From: Cerasibacillus quisquiliarum
Lineage (GTDB): Bacteria; Bacillota; Bacilli; Bacillales; Amphibacillaceae
DNA: 64,000 nt
NCBI RefSeq assembly: GCF_014202495.1
Contig: NZ_JACHHA010000003.1
Location: 62,001 to 126,000, forward strand
Reading direction: 5' to 3'
Position 1 is the stretch's first letter. Every line of letters begins with the position of its first letter. The translations under genes and the position numbers were made by a program. The notes beneath the pieces are model-generated. The model was not told the DNA's origin. It did not search any database and was given only the letters and a program-made list of their open reading frames with translations. Shown here piece after piece: positions 42,650-53,263 of this stretch.

Positions 42650-43654
42650 ATGAAATTAGCAATCGATGCCATGGGTGGTGACCACGCACCAAAAGCAATC
42701 GTAGAAGGTGCTATGGAAGCCATTAAGCAAAAGGAAAATCTCGAAATTACTTTAGTCGGTGATCGGTTACAAATTGAACCATTTCTAACAGATAGTCATC
42801 GTATCGATATATTACATACAAGTGAAGTGATAACAGGTGATGATGAGCCTGTTCGAGCCGTACGTCGTAAAAAGAATGCATCGATGGTTCTTATGGCAAA
42901 TGAGGTGAAGGAAAATCGTGCAGATGCATGTGTCTCAGCGGGTAATACGGGTGCCTTAATGAGTTCTGGGCTTTTTGTTGTTGGACGTATTCCTGGTATT
43001 GCTCGTCCGGCATTAACGCCTACATTTCCCACTCTTGATGGTAAAGGCTTTTTAATGCTAGATGTTGGAGCTAATGTCGATGCTAAACCTCATCATCTCG
43101 TACAATATGCAGTGATGGGATCTATTTATGCAGAAAAAGTAAGAAAGATAGCTAAACCAACAGTTGGTTTGTTAAATGTCGGGACAGAAGATGGAAAAGG
43201 AAATGATTTAACGCGTCGTGCTTTTCGTCAATTACAACATACTCCTATTCATTTTATTGGTAATGTAGAAGCGAGAGATTTGTTAAATGGCGTCGCAGAT
43301 GTAGTCGTAACAGACGGATTTAGTGGAAATATTGCTTTAAAAACAATAGAAGGTACAGCAATATCAATGTTTCAAATGTTGAAGGATGTTTTCTATTCTT
43401 CTGTGAAAACAAAATTAGCCGCAGGTCTTATGAAAAATGAATTAAAACAATTAAAAACAAAACTTGACTATACAGAATATGGTGGTGCGGGTCTTTTTGG
43501 ATTAAAAGCACCTGTTATTAAGGCTCATGGTTCTTCTAATGCACGTGCAATTGTAAGTGCAATCGAACAAGCTTGCCATATGGTTGAGTATCAAGTAACA
43601 GATACGATGCAATCAACTCTTGAACAAATCAAAGGACAGGAGGAAAACAAATGA
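42650..43654 (+). CDS. plsX: Phosphate acyltransferase PlsX
   Basis: A 334-residue peripheral membrane enzyme converting acyl-ACP and phosphate to acyl-phosphate, the donor for PlsY. The N-terminal [15 protein letters not shown] and the [18 protein letters not shown] and [12 protein letters not shown] blocks are present. AAAGGAG precedes the ATG. It overlaps fabD by 4 bp. Confidence 0.97.
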   Translation: MKLAIDAMGGDHAPKAIVEGAMEAIKQKENLEITLVGDRLQIEPFLTDSHRIDILHTSEVITGDDEPVRAVRRKKNASMVLMANEVKENRADACVSAGNTGALMSSGLFVVGRIPGIARPALTPTFPTLDGKGFLMLDVGANVDAKPHHLVQYAVMGSIYAEKVRKIAKPTVGLLNVGTEDGKGNDLTRRAFRQLQHTPIHFIGNVEARDLLNGVADVVVTDGFSGNIALKTIEGTAISMFQMLKDVFYSSVKTKLAAGLMKNELKQLKTKLDYTEYGGAGLFGLKAPVIKAHGSSNARAIVSAIEQACHMVEYQVTDTMQSTLEQIKGQEENK

Positions 43655-44589
43655 AGTCTGTTGCATTTATGTTTCCTGGACAAGGTTCACAAACAGTCGG
43701 CATGGGTCAAGACATATATGAGCAGTTTCCGACTGTCCGGGACATGTATGATAAAGCAAATACTATTTTAAATAAAGATTTAAAACAGATGATGTTTCAT
43801 GGTCCAAAAGAGCTGTTAACAGAAACAGAAAATGCTCAGCCAGCGCTCGTGTTATCTAGTATAGCTATTTATGAATTATTAAAACAAGAAGGTATCACAC
43901 CACAAGCGACAATCGGTCATAGTTTAGGAGAATATAGTGCCCTTGTTGCAGCTGGCTCACTTAAATTATTTGATGCTTTACCTTTAGTTGCCACACGAGG
44001 AAAATTAATGGAAAAAGCTGTACCAAAAGGTGAGGGAACGATGGCTGCTGTCTTAGGACTTGACATCGATTCAATCGAGGAAATACTCACAAACTTAACT
44101 GATGAAGTCGTTGATATAGCTAATTTAAATTGTCCAGGACAAATCGTTATTTCAGGCACAAAAAGAGGTGTAGACATTGCCACAACACGATTGAAAGAAA
44201 AAGGAGCGAAGCGTGTGATCCCGCTTCATGTTAGTGGTCCCTTTCATTCACGATTAATGAAGCCAGCAAGTGAACAATTTAAAAAAGACCTTTCAAAAAC
44301 GCAAATCAATGATGCTATGATACCAGTCTATGCTAATGTAACAGCGGAGCCAGTGAAAGAAAGTGAAATAATCGAATCGCTATTAATTAAACAACTGTAT
44401 TCTCCGGTTCGTTTTGAAGAATCCATAAAGAACATGATTGCTTCAGGTATTGACACCTTTGTTGAATTAGGAAGCGGGAAAGTGTTAAGAGGCTTAGTTC
44501 GAAAAATAAACCGTAAAGTCCAAACATTTTCAGTTGATAATCAGGCATCATTACACCAATTTATCGAGTGGTATAAAAAGGAGGAGTAA
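43651..44589 (+). CDS. fabD: Malonyl-CoA-ACP transacylase
   Basis: A 312-residue serine acyltransferase that loads malonate on ACP. FPGQGSQ is at the N-terminus, the nucleophile is S91 in GHSLGEYS, and the partner histidine is in [22 protein letters not shown] precedes the start, which overlaps plsX. Confidence 0.97.
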   Translation: MKSVAFMFPGQGSQTVGMGQDIYEQFPTVRDMYDKANTILNKDLKQMMFHGPKELLTETENAQPALVLSSIAIYELLKQEGITPQATIGHSLGEYSALVAAGSLKLFDALPLVATRGKLMEKAVPKGEGTMAAVLGLDIDSIEEILTNLTDEVVDIANLNCPGQIVISGTKRGVDIATTRLKEKGAKRVIPLHVSGPFHSRLMKPASEQFKKDLSKTQINDAMIPVYANVTAEPVKESEIIESLLIKQLYSPVRFEESIKNMIASGIDTFVELGSGKVLRGLVRKINRKVQTFSVDNQASLHQFIEWYKKEE

Positions 44590-44596
44590 CTAAATT

Positions 44597-45337
44597 ATGT
44601 TAACTGATCAAGTTGCTTTAGTAACAGGTGCATCCCGAGGTATTGGACGAGAGATTGCATTGGAACTTGCCCGTCATGGAGCACATGTTGCTGTCAACTA
44701 TGCGGGCAGTAAGGAAAAAGCAGAGTCTGTTGTTCAGGAAATCGAATCACTTGGGAGAAAAGCAATCGCTATCCAAGCTGATGTAAAAGACGAACAAAGT
44801 GTAAAAACAATGGTGAAAAAAGTAACTGATACGTTTAATCGGCTAGATATTCTTGTTAATAATGCAGGGATTACGAAAGATAATTTAATCATGCGTATGA
44901 AAGAGAAGGACTTCACTGACGTCATTGATACGAATCTAAAAGGTGTCTTTCTCTGTACAAAAGCTGTTGCACGAACAATGATGAAACAAAGATCAGGACG
45001 CATTATTAATATGGCATCTATTGTCGGTGTGACAGGTAATCCAGGTCAGGCGAACTATGTTGCTGCAAAAGCCGGTGTCATCGGATTAACAAAAACTACA
45101 GCAAAAGAACTCGCATCTCGAAATATTTTAGTAAATGCTGTTGCCCCTGGCTTTATTACAACAGATATGACAGCGGTTTTAACTGATGAACAGAAAGAAG
45201 ATATGTTAAAACTGATACCTTTAACTAAACTTGGTCAACCCGAACATATTGCAAAAGTTGTTCGCTTTTTAGCATCAGATGATGCAAGCTATATAACAGG
45301 ACAAGTTATACATGTTGATGGCGGTATGGTGATGTAA
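44597..45337 (+). CDS. fabG: 3-oxoacyl-ACP reductase
   Basis: A 246-residue NADPH-dependent short-chain dehydrogenase, equal in length to B. subtilis FabG. The cofactor loop is TGASRGIG (10-17), NNAG is present, and the catalytic Tyr and Lys are Y154 and K158. It reduces 3-oxoacyl-ACP in each elongation cycle. AAAAGGAGGAG precedes it. Confidence 0.97.
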   Translation: MLTDQVALVTGASRGIGREIALELARHGAHVAVNYAGSKEKAESVVQEIESLGRKAIAIQADVKDEQSVKTMVKKVTDTFNRLDILVNNAGITKDNLIMRMKEKDFTDVIDTNLKGVFLCTKAVARTMMKQRSGRIINMASIVGVTGNPGQANYVAAKAGVIGLTKTTAKELASRNILVNAVAPGFITTDMTAVLTDEQKEDMLKLIPLTKLGQPEHIAKVVRFLASDDASYITGQVIHVDGGMVM

Positions 45338-45406
45338 AAGTTCATGATATCCATTGCATTGTAAGCTGATGTTAACTATGCTTTATGTTGAAAGGAGGTG
45401 AAAGAG

Positions 45407-45640
45407 ATGGAAGATATTTTTGAAAGAGTTAAGAAAATCATCGTTGATCAGCTTGACGTTGAAGAAGAAAAGGTAACAATGGAAGCATCTTTTATTGATG
45501 ATCTTGAAGCTGATTCATTAGATGTTGTTGAACTTGTTATGGAGTTAGAAGATGAGTTTGATATGGAAATTGCTGATGATGAAGCGGAAAAAATTCAAAC
45601 GGTTGGAGATGCTGTCAACTACATAAACAGCAATCAATAA
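45407..45640 (+). CDS. acpP: Acyl carrier protein
   Basis: A 77-residue acidic protein, equal in length to the B. subtilis ACP. The 4'-phosphopantetheine attachment serine is S37 in [20 protein letters not shown] precedes the ATG at 45407; the GTG at 45398 is part of that ribosome binding site. It ends the fap-controlled operon, although a leaderless hairpin separates it from rnc. Confidence 0.97.
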   Translation: MEDIFERVKKIIVDQLDVEEEKVTMEASFIDDLEADSLDVVELVMELEDEFDMEIADDEAEKIQTVGDAVNYINSNQ

Positions 45641-45659
45641 AATTAAATTTAACACAAGA

Positions 45660-45691
45660 GAAGAAAGTCTTGCCATTGCAAGGCTTTCTTC
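45660..45691 (+). terminator. Hairpin between acpP and rnc
   Basis: GAAGAAAGTCTTGC (45660-45673) pairs with GCAAGGCTTTCTTC (45678-45691) around a CATT loop: 14 bp with one or two mismatched or wobble pairs. CAATTATT follows rather than a T run, so it may pause or stabilise the acpP message instead of terminating fully. Confidence 0.5.
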
Positions 45692-45718
45692 CAATTATTA
45701 TAATGGGAGGTGAAACAT

Positions 45719-46411
45719 ATGGATATATCCCAAATTGAAAAGAAACTTGGCGTTACTTTTAATAATCCTGAACTACTTAAACAAGCATTTACACATTCAT
45801 CCTATGTGAATGAGCATCGAAAAGATAATTATGCAGATAACGAGCGTTTAGAGTTTTTAGGTGATGCAGTTCTCGAGTTAGGAGTATCACAATATTTATT
45901 TCGCTCAATGACTGATAAGCCAGAAGGTGAAATGACTAAATTAAGAGCTACCATCGTTTGTGAAGCTTCACTTGAACGTTATGCTAGAAAGCTTAATATC
46001 GGAAAATATTTACGATTAGGTAGAGGGGAAGAACAAACTGGTGGCCGAGAACGGTCCGCCAATTTGGCTGATGCGTTTGAAGCTTTGTTAGGAGCATTAT
46101 ATTTAGATCAAGGTTATTCTGCGACACTACAGTTTTTGGAAACGCATGTTTTTCCTGACATATCAACAGGTGCTTTTTCGCATGTGATGGATTATAAGAG
46201 TCAATTACAAGAAGTTGTTCAAAAACATAAAAACCATTCTATATACTACCATATTGCCGATGAACTTGGTCCATCGCACCATAAACAATTTATTGCTGAA
46301 GTAAACATTAATGGAGAAGTAAAAGGCAAAGGAAAGGGTAGAACGAAGAAAGAAGCGGAACAATTTGCTGCTAAAGAAGCATTAGAAAATTTACGTGAGC
46401 ATAAGTCTTAA
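45719..46411 (+). CDS. rnc: Ribonuclease III
   Basis: A 230-residue double-strand-specific RNase that processes rRNA precursors. The RNase III signature NERLEFLGDAVLEL is at 41-54, followed by a C-terminal dsRNA-binding domain (about 155-228) with KGKGRTKKEAEQFAA. It is a little shorter than the B. subtilis protein (249). GGGAGGTG stands six bases before 45719, so the GTG at 45710 is not the start. In B. subtilis smc follows directly; here a minus-strand gene intervenes. Confidence 0.96.
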   Translation: MDISQIEKKLGVTFNNPELLKQAFTHSSYVNEHRKDNYADNERLEFLGDAVLELGVSQYLFRSMTDKPEGEMTKLRATIVCEASLERYARKLNIGKYLRLGRGEEQTGGRERSANLADAFEALLGALYLDQGYSATLQFLETHVFPDISTGAFSHVMDYKSQLQEVVQKHKNHSIYYHIADELGPSHHKQFIAEVNINGEVKGKGKGRTKKEAEQFAAKEALENLREHKS

Positions 46412-46418
46412 GAAGTGG

Positions 46419-46462
46419 AAGACTTCCTAGACCCGGTATACCAGGTCTAGGTGATGTCTTTT
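46419..46462 (+). terminator. Terminator after rnc
   Basis: The core stem CCTAGACC pairs with GGTCTAGG, extended outward by AAGAC and GTCTT, followed by TTTAAAATAAA. The minus-strand DUF1128 gene ends just beyond. Confidence 0.8.
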
Positions 46463-46473
46463 AAAATAAACAT

Positions 46474-46695
46474 TTAAATTCTTACCTTGCGCAACTCATC
46501 TAGGAAAGCTTGTGCTTCAAGCGCTGTTAAGTTCCCTTTTAGTTTAATCATATCGTACATCGCTTTAATGTCATTGTATTTCTCAAGATTATAATCTTTT
46601 GGATCTAGAAGTCCGCGATTTGCTATATTCAAATCATTGCCTAGCTCAGTTAATATGACTTTTAAATTTTCTACTGACGGATGTTCTAAATTCAC
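46474..46695 (-). CDS. DUF1128 family protein (YfkK-like), function unknown
   Basis: A small acidic protein of 73 residues with the family blocks LNIANRGLLDPKDYNLEKY and DIKAMYDMI, which resemble B. subtilis YfkK. It is probably all-helical and has no signal peptide or membrane segment. The GTG at 46695 is preferred because GAGGTG lies six bases upstream; the in-frame ATG at 46713 would add six residues but lacks a ribosome binding site. No function is known for the family. It sits alone between converging rnc and divergent smc, not its usual location in B. subtilis. Confidence 0.8.
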   Translation of the reverse strand: MNLEHPSVENLKVILTELGNDLNIANRGLLDPKDYNLEKYNDIKAMYDMIKLKGNLTALEAQAFLDELRKVRI

Positions 46696-46835
46696 CCCTG
46701 TCACCTCACTCATTACTAATCTATTTTATAAAACAATTCCTTCCCTAATATACCTTATGATAAAATAAATACAGTTAAAAGCCAAGCATCGTCTTTGATA
46801 ATGATTTGTTAAGATATATGTTAAGGAGAATAGTT

Positions 46836-49800
46836 ATGCATTTAAAAAGGTTAGAAAGCATCGGATTTAAGTCATTTGCAGAAAGAATTAAAGTAGATTT
46901 TGTACCTGGTATGACAGCAATCGTCGGACCTAACGGAAGTGGAAAGAGCAATATAACAGACGCGATTCGCTGGGTATTAGGAGAACAATCTGCTAAATCA
47001 CTTCGCGGAGCAAAAATGGAAGATATTATTTTTCAAGGAAGTGATACACGGAATAAATTAAATGTTGCAGAAGTAACCTTAGTTCTTGATAATAGTGATC
47101 AAACTTTGCCCCTCGATTATGAAGAAGTAAGTGTTACTAGAAGAGTATATCGTTCAGGAGAAAGTGAGTTCTATATTAATAAACAAGCTTGTCGTTTAAA
47201 AGACATTATCGATTTATTCATGGATTCTGGATTAGGTAAGGAAGCATTCTCCATTATTAGTCAAGGGCGTGTAGAGGAGATTCTTAGCTCGAAAGCAGAA
47301 GAACGTCGTGTCATTTTTGAAGAAGCTGCTGGTGTTTTAAAATATAAACAACGAAAAAAACAAGCTGAATTTAAACTTGCTGAAACGGCTGAAAATTTAT
47401 ATCGTGTCGAAGATATTATTTATGAAATTGAACAACAACTAGATCCATTAAAAAAACAAGCTGAAATAGCTAAGACGTATAAAGCATTACGAGAACAGTT
47501 GAAACATCATGATATATCACTACTTGTAACAGAAATTGATCAGCTACACTGTTCATGGAAGCAGTTAAAGGAAAAATATGAACATGATATATCAGAAGAA
47601 CTACGACTTAAAACATATATTCAGAAAAATGAAGCTGTTATCGTAGAAAAACGTCAAGCTGTTGAACAATTAGATAAAGAAATTGAACAACATCAAAGTA
47701 AATTGCTAGAAATAACACAGAAATTAGAACAAGCAGAAGGACAAAAAAATTTACTTCATGAACGGACGAAGCATATTAGTGAAAACAAAGAAAAACTAAT
47801 CGAACAGCAAAAGGATCTAAATGAACATCGAGCTAGATTAGAAAAACAACTAGCTAAAGAGAATCAAACATTAAATGAACTAAAAATAGAAAGAGACGAT
47901 ATTAAATTAAATGTTCGACAATTAGAAAAAAAACTGTCCTATAATATTGAAGATATCGAAAACAAGCTTGAACAATTGAAGGCAGAATATATAGAATTCT
48001 TAAATCAACAAGCGGCAGATAATAACGAAAAGCAATCGATTGAACAGCAATTATTACAAATAGAAATAAAAGAAAATAAATTAGATGAAAGAAAGGCATC
48101 ACATGATCATTTAAATAAACAACTAACATTTGATAAAGAAACTGCCCAGAACCATTTAGAAAAACTGCAAGAACAATACCAAAAAAATGAACAAAAACAC
48201 GCACGTTTAAAAAATGACATCGAAAAACTTACTAAAAATGTACAAGTGGCAAACGAAAAGCTAGTCCAATATGATCGAATCATTAATAAGTTGCATTCAA
48301 AGAAAGAAATGCTCGAAGAAATGAAGAAAGACTTTCAAGGTTTTTATCATGGAGCTAAATCTGTTTTGCAAGCTTGGCGGAGAGGACATTTAAAAGGGAT
48401 ACATGGACCAGTTATTGATATCATTTCAGTACCACATCAATATACATACGCTATTGATACGATACTTGGTGCCCAAGCTCAACATATTGTGACGACTGAT
48501 GATATAGCAGCCAGACGTGCAATTCAATGGTTAAAGGATACAAATAATGGACAAGCGACATTCCTACCGCTAAAGTCGATTCAAGAGCGTTTTGTTCCTA
48601 ATCATCTCCGTCAGATGGCAGAATCACATCCAGGTTATGTAGGTATTGCATCAGAACTTGTGCATACTAAAGCCCCTTACGAAAAAGTTATTAGACACTT
48701 AATGGGACATGTCATTGTTGCTAAGACATTGAAAGATGCTAATGATATTAACCGCATCACCGAGCGTAAGTTTAGAATTGTTTCATTAGATGGTGATGTC
48801 GTTTTTCCAGGCGGCTCGATGTCAGGAGGGGCTAAGCGCAAACAATCTCAATCTCTTTTTACAAGAGATATGGAGATTGATGAACTCACTCAACAATTAA
48901 CAAAGTACAATGAAAAACGCAAAACGTTTTTGTTGCAATTAGAAAAGAAACATGCAAAACTTATGCAATTTAAAAAACATTATCAAACAATTGAGGCAGG
49001 TTTGTATTCAGATTACCAACAAGTTCAAGAAGCCTATACGAAAGTAAAACAATTGGAAACGAAGTTACAAACTACGGAAGAAAGTCAACACGTACTTCAA
49101 CTTGAACTTGAACAATTAATATCAGATAAAGAGTATTTACAAAAACGAGATAAAGAAATGGCGAATCGGCTTCAAAAAAGTCGTATAAAGCTTGAAACAA
49201 TTAATCATCAGATCGAGCAGTTGACAAGAGAAAAAGATTCATTCTATGAAAATCAAGAAGGGCTGAAGCAAGACTATCAGAAAGCGAGAATTTTGCTTGC
49301 TGAAAAGGAAGAAAGGACTAAACATCAATTTAATCAAACTGAATCAATCAAGAGACAGATAAAAGCATATAAGCAGGAATACGATCAAATAACATTTGAG
49401 TTAAGTCGCTTGACGGAAGCGGACAAAATACAACAGTCACACGCAACAGTTCTAAAAACGATCAAACGACTAACAACGGAAAAAGAACAATTAATCAAAA
49501 CTATACAAACAAAACGAACATATCGAATGAAAGACACAACATATATTCAAGATCAAGAACGAGAATTAAAAGAAGAAAAGAAAATATTACAAAAATTATC
49601 TGATCATGTAACAGAACATAAAGTTCAGTTAAATCGCTTAGATGTCGCCCTCGAAAACAGACTCAGTCATTTAGAAACAGAATATACGATAACATTTGAC
49701 AAAGCTAGTGAACTGTATGAAAAATTAGATGATATCGAAGCTGGAAAGCGCAAAGTCGACGAAATCAAAGCACAAATAAACCGCTTAGGAACTGTGAATC

Positions 49801-50402
49801 TTGGTGCTATTGAAGAGTATGACCGCATATTGCAACGATATGAATTTCTGACAACACAACAAAAGGACCTAGTCGAAGCAAAGCAAACATTGTATGATGT
49901 TATAGATGAAATGGATACAGAAATGAAGCGATTATTCAATGAAACATTTTCACAAATTAAAGTGGAATTTGGTATTGTATTTAAACAGTTATTTGGCGGT
50001 GGACGAGCTGAACTTCAATTAACCGATCCAAATAATTTATTAGATACTGGTGTAGACATTATTGCGCAACCTCCAGGAAAGAAATTACAAAATTTAGGAC
50101 TTTTATCAGGGGGTGAGCGAGCACTAACTGCTATTGCTCTATTATTTGCCATTTTACGTGTTCGTCCGGTTCCATTTTGTGTTTTAGATGAAGTCGAAGC
50201 TGCGTTAGACGAAGCAAATGTTGTACGTTTCGCAAAATATGTTAAACAACATAGTCATGATACACAATTTATAGTGATTACACATCGAAAAGGTACGATG
50301 GAAGAAGCTGATGTTTTATATGGGGTGACAATGCAAGAGTCAGGTGTATCACGATTTGTTTCCGTTCGCCTTGAAGAATCAGAACAATTTATTAAAGCCT
50401 AA
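46836..50402 (+). CDS. smc: SMC chromosome condensation ATPase
   Basis: A 1188-residue protein, within two residues of B. subtilis Smc. Walker A GPNGSGKSN is at 31-39. Long coiled-coil arms flank a hinge (about 500-680: GIHGPVIDII, GGSMSGGA). The signature LSGGERA is at 1090-1096 and Walker B/D-loop DEVEAALDEAN is near 1120. With ScpAB it compacts and segregates chromosomes from parS. The start at 46836 follows AAGGAG; the upstream ATGs at 46806 and 46818 precede it. Confidence 0.98.
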   Translation: MHLKRLESIGFKSFAERIKVDFVPGMTAIVGPNGSGKSNITDAIRWVLGEQSAKSLRGAKMEDIIFQGSDTRNKLNVAEVTLVLDNSDQTLPLDYEEVSVTRRVYRSGESEFYINKQACRLKDIIDLFMDSGLGKEAFSIISQGRVEEILSSKAEERRVIFEEAAGVLKYKQRKKQAEFKLAETAENLYRVEDIIYEIEQQLDPLKKQAEIAKTYKALREQLKHHDISLLVTEIDQLHCSWKQLKEKYEHDISEELRLKTYIQKNEAVIVEKRQAVEQLDKEIEQHQSKLLEITQKLEQAEGQKNLLHERTKHISENKEKLIEQQKDLNEHRARLEKQLAKENQTLNELKIERDDIKLNVRQLEKKLSYNIEDIENKLEQLKAEYIEFLNQQAADNNEKQSIEQQLLQIEIKENKLDERKASHDHLNKQLTFDKETAQNHLEKLQEQYQKNEQKHARLKNDIEKLTKNVQVANEKLVQYDRIINKLHSKKEMLEEMKKDFQGFYHGAKSVLQAWRRGHLKGIHGPVIDIISVPHQYTYAIDTILGAQAQHIVTTDDIAARRAIQWLKDTNNGQATFLPLKSIQERFVPNHLRQMAESHPGYVGIASELVHTKAPYEKVIRHLMGHVIVAKTLKDANDINRITERKFRIVSLDGDVVFPGGSMSGGAKRKQSQSLFTRDMEIDELTQQLTKYNEKRKTFLLQLEKKHAKLMQFKKHYQTIEAGLYSDYQQVQEAYTKVKQLETKLQTTEESQHVLQLELEQLISDKEYLQKRDKEMANRLQKSRIKLETINHQIEQLTREKDSFYENQEGLKQDYQKARILLAEKEERTKHQFNQTESIKRQIKAYKQEYDQITFELSRLTEADKIQQSHATVLKTIKRLTTEKEQLIKTIQTKRTYRMKDTTYIQDQERELKEEKKILQKLSDHVTEHKVQLNRLDVALENRLSHLETEYTITFDKASELYEKLDDIEAGKRKVDEIKAQINRLGTVNLGAIEEYDRILQRYEFLTTQQKDLVEAKQTLYDVIDEMDTEMKRLFNETFSQIKVEFGIVFKQLFGGGRAELQLTDPNNLLDTGVDIIAQPPGKKLQNLGLLSGGERALTAIALLFAILRVRPVPFCVLDEVEAALDEANVVRFAKYVKQHSHDTQFIVITHRKGTMEEADVLYGVTMQESGVSRFVSVRLEESEQFIKA

Positions 50403-50420
50403 GAAGGGATGATTGTATCA

Positions 50421-51428
50421 ATGAGTTTTTTTAAGAAATTAAAAGCGAAATTTACTGGAAAAGAAACCGAAAAGGTATCGAAAAAATATAAAAAAGGAAT
50501 GGAAAAAACAAGGCAAACGTTTTCCGGTCGTATTAATGACCTGATTGCCCGTTATCGAAAAGTCGATGAAGATTTCTTTGAAGAGTTGGAAGAAGTCCTA
50601 ATTACAGCTGATGTCGGTGTTATGACTGTTATGGATTTTGTTGACGAATTGAAGATGGAAGTAAAGCGAAGAAATATTAAAGAGACTGAGGAAGTAAAAG
50701 CGGTGATATCGGAGAAGCTCGTAGATATTTATTATGGAGATGAAGAAGACCATATAGAACAACTTCATCTATCAACAGAAGGTTTATCTGTCATTTTAGT
50801 TGTTGGAGTTAATGGAGTAGGGAAAACGACATCGATTGGAAAATTAGCCCATCGGTTAAAACAAGAAGGTAAGCATGTTGTTTTAGCTGCAGGAGATACG
50901 TTTAGGGCAGGTGCGATTGAACAATTAGAAGAATGGGGTAAACGAGCAGATGTTGAAGTTATAAAACAGAGAGAAGGTAGTGACCCTGCTGCAGTTATTT
51001 ATGATGGTATTCAAGCAGCAAAATCACGTCATGCTGATGTATTAATTTGTGATACAGCTGGACGCTTACAGAATAAAGTAAATCTAATGAACGAGTTAGC
51101 AAAAGTTAAGCGTGTTATTGAACGTGAAGTTCCAGGTGCACCTCATGAAGTTCTTTTAGTACTAGATGCGACAACTGGACAAAATGCTCTAAGTCAAGCT
51201 AAAACATTTAGTGAGGCAACTGATGTGACAGGTATTATTTTAACGAAATTAGATGGAACAGCAAAAGGTGGTATTGTCTTAGCGATTCGTAATGAACTCA
51301 ATATACCTGTAAAATATGTTGGACTTGGAGAGCAAATGGAAGATTTACAAGTGTTTGACCCACATGCGTTTGTATTCGGATTGTTCGCAGATATGGTAGA
51401 AGAAGACGAAGATAAAGATAACGAATAA
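50421..51428 (+). CDS. ftsY: FtsY, signal recognition particle receptor
   Basis: A 335-residue SRP GTPase. A short basic N-terminus (MSFFKKLKAKF) probably targets membrane, followed by the N domain and the G domain with GVNGVGKTT (129-137), DTAGR and TKLDGTAKGG. It docks Ffh-bound ribosomes at the translocon. The start at 50421 is supported by homology; AAGGG is 12 bases upstream. ffh and ylxM follow closely. Confidence 0.96.
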   Translation: MSFFKKLKAKFTGKETEKVSKKYKKGMEKTRQTFSGRINDLIARYRKVDEDFFEELEEVLITADVGVMTVMDFVDELKMEVKRRNIKETEEVKAVISEKLVDIYYGDEEDHIEQLHLSTEGLSVILVVGVNGVGKTTSIGKLAHRLKQEGKHVVLAAGDTFRAGAIEQLEEWGKRADVEVIKQREGSDPAAVIYDGIQAAKSRHADVLICDTAGRLQNKVNLMNELAKVKRVIEREVPGAPHEVLLVLDATTGQNALSQAKTFSEATDVTGIILTKLDGTAKGGIVLAIRNELNIPVKYVGLGEQMEDLQVFDPHAFVFGLFADMVEEDEDKDNE

Positions 51429-51436
51429 AAGAATAC

Positions 51437-51466
51437 TTGACAATACATCTTTATAATAGCTATTAT
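51437..51466 (+). promoter_or_regulatory. Promoter for ylxM-ffh
   Basis: TTGACA (51437-51442) and TATTAT (51461-51466) with an 18-base spacer, immediately after the ftsY stop. Confidence 0.62.
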
Positions 51467-51503
51467 TATGTAAAGGATTTTCACTTAACAAGGGATGAAT
51501 GAT

Positions 51504-51830
51504 ATGTTAGAACGGACAACACGCATTAATTTTCTGTTTGATTTTTATCATCCGCTTTTAACTAAGAAACAACAAACATACTTACAAATGTATTATCTAG
51601 AAGATTATTCGCTCGGTGAAATATCCGACATACATGGAGTTTCTCGGCAAGCGATATACGATAATATTAAACGTACAGAGAAGATGTTGGAGACTTACGA
51701 ACAAAAACTTCAACTATATGAAAAATTTCAAAAGAGAAATCGTTTGTTACAACAACTTGATACTTTACTACGTGAAAAAGAAATGACTAGTGCATACGAA
51801 CTATTGAAACAAATAAAAGCTTTAGACTAG
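51504..51830 (+). CDS. ylxM: YlxM, SRP-associated helix-turn-helix protein
   Basis: A 108-residue sigma-70 region 4-like HTH protein ([21 protein letters not shown] at 35-55, then a helical tail). YlxM stimulates Ffh GTPase with SRP RNA in Streptococcus. The ATG at 51504 is nine bases after AAGGG; the ATG at 51495 abuts it. It is joined to ffh, 11 bases downstream. Confidence 0.93.
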   Translation: MLERTTRINFLFDFYHPLLTKKQQTYLQMYYLEDYSLGEISDIHGVSRQAIYDNIKRTEKMLETYEQKLQLYEKFQKRNRLLQQLDTLLREKEMTSAYELLKQIKALD

Positions 51831-51841
51831 GGGGTTATGTT

Positions 51842-53185
51842 ATGGCGTTTGAAGGATTGGCCGAACGATTACAAGATACGATAAAAAAAATAACAGGTAA
51901 AGGGAAAGTATCTGAACAAGATGTTAAAGAAATGACACGAGAAGTTCGGCTTGCATTATTAGAAGCAGATGTTAACTTTAAAGTTGTTAAAGATTTAATT
52001 AATCGCATTAAAAAACGTGCTGTAGGTCAAGAAGTTATGGAAAGTCTAACTCCTGGACAACAAGTTATTAAAGTTGTTAAGGAAGAATTAACAGAATTAA
52101 TGGGTGGCGAACAAAGTAAAATCGCTGTCGCAGATCGCTCCCCTACTGTTATTATGATGGTTGGTTTACAAGGTGCCGGTAAGACGACGACTTCAGGTAA
52201 GTTAGCAAATTTATTAAGAAAAAAACATAATCGAAATCCGATGCTTGTTGCGTGTGACGTTTATCGTCCTGCTGCTATCACTCAATTACAAACATTAGGA
52301 AAACAGCTCGATATGCCTGTTTTTTCAATGGGTACAGATGCAAATCCAGTTGATATAGCTGTGAAAGCGATAGAGAAAGCGAAAGAACAACATCGTGACT
52401 ACGTCATTATTGATACGGCAGGACGCTTACATGTTGATGAAAATTTAATGAATGAACTTATCGATATTAAAGACGAAGTTAATCCTGACGAAATCCTTCT
52501 TGTCGTTGATGCTATGACGGGTCAAGATGCAGTTAATGTAGCAAAAAGCTTTGATGAAACACTAGATATTACAGGCGTTGTTCTTACGAAATTAGATGGA
52601 GATACACGTGGTGGTGCAGCTCTCTCTATTAAAGCAGTCACTGGCAAACCGATCAAATTTGCAGGTATGGGTGAGAAGTTAGATCAATTAGAACCATTCC
52701 ACCCAGATCGTATGGCTTCTCGTATTTTAGGTATGGGTGATGTACTAACATTAATTGAAAAGGCTCAAACAACGGTAGATGAGAAACAGGCACGAGAGCT
52801 TGAAGAAAAAATGCGAACGATGTCCTTTACATTTGATGACTTTTTAGAGCAAATGGCCCAAGTGAAAAAAATGGGACCATTAGAAGATTTAATATCAATG
52901 ATACCTGGTATGAATAAAGTGAAAGGTCTTAAAAATGTGCAAATTGATGAGAAACAGCTTGATCATATCGAAGCGATTGTTTATTCGATGACGAAAGAAG
53001 AACGTCAAAATCCAGAAATTATGAATTCTAGTCGTAAAAAACGAATTGCCAAAGGATCTGGAACGACGGTTCCACAAGTGAATCGTCTACTCAAACAATT
53101 TAATGATATGAAGAAGATGATGAAACAAATGACAAACATGCAAAAAGGTAAAAAAGGCAAAGGATTTAAATTTCCTTTTATGTAA
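51842..53185 (+). CDS. ffh: Ffh, signal recognition particle GTPase
   Basis: A 447-residue SRP54 homologue. The N domain is followed by the G domain with GLQGAGKTTT (from 108), DTAGRLH and TKLDGDTRGG, and a methionine-rich M domain (about 300-430) that binds signal peptides and SRP RNA. GGGGGTTATGTT precedes the ATG. Confidence 0.98.
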   Translation: MAFEGLAERLQDTIKKITGKGKVSEQDVKEMTREVRLALLEADVNFKVVKDLINRIKKRAVGQEVMESLTPGQQVIKVVKEELTELMGGEQSKIAVADRSPTVIMMVGLQGAGKTTTSGKLANLLRKKHNRNPMLVACDVYRPAAITQLQTLGKQLDMPVFSMGTDANPVDIAVKAIEKAKEQHRDYVIIDTAGRLHVDENLMNELIDIKDEVNPDEILLVVDAMTGQDAVNVAKSFDETLDITGVVLTKLDGDTRGGAALSIKAVTGKPIKFAGMGEKLDQLEPFHPDRMASRILGMGDVLTLIEKAQTTVDEKQARELEEKMRTMSFTFDDFLEQMAQVKKMGPLEDLISMIPGMNKVKGLKNVQIDEKQLDHIEAIVYSMTKEERQNPEIMNSSRKKRIAKGSGTTVPQVNRLLKQFNDMKKMMKQMTNMQKGKKGKGFKFPFM

Positions 53186-53196
53186 TGTAAAAACAC

Positions 53197-53225
53197 TTTA
53201 CAGCCTCAGATATTTCTGATACAAT
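53197..53225 (+). promoter_or_regulatory. Promoter of the rpsP ribosomal operon
   Basis: TTTACA (53197-53202) and TACAAT (53220-53225) with a 17-base spacer, 38 bases before rpsP. Confidence 0.72.
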
Positions 53226-53263
53226 TTAAAACTGTGAAAACTAAATGAAGGAGGTGTCGATTC

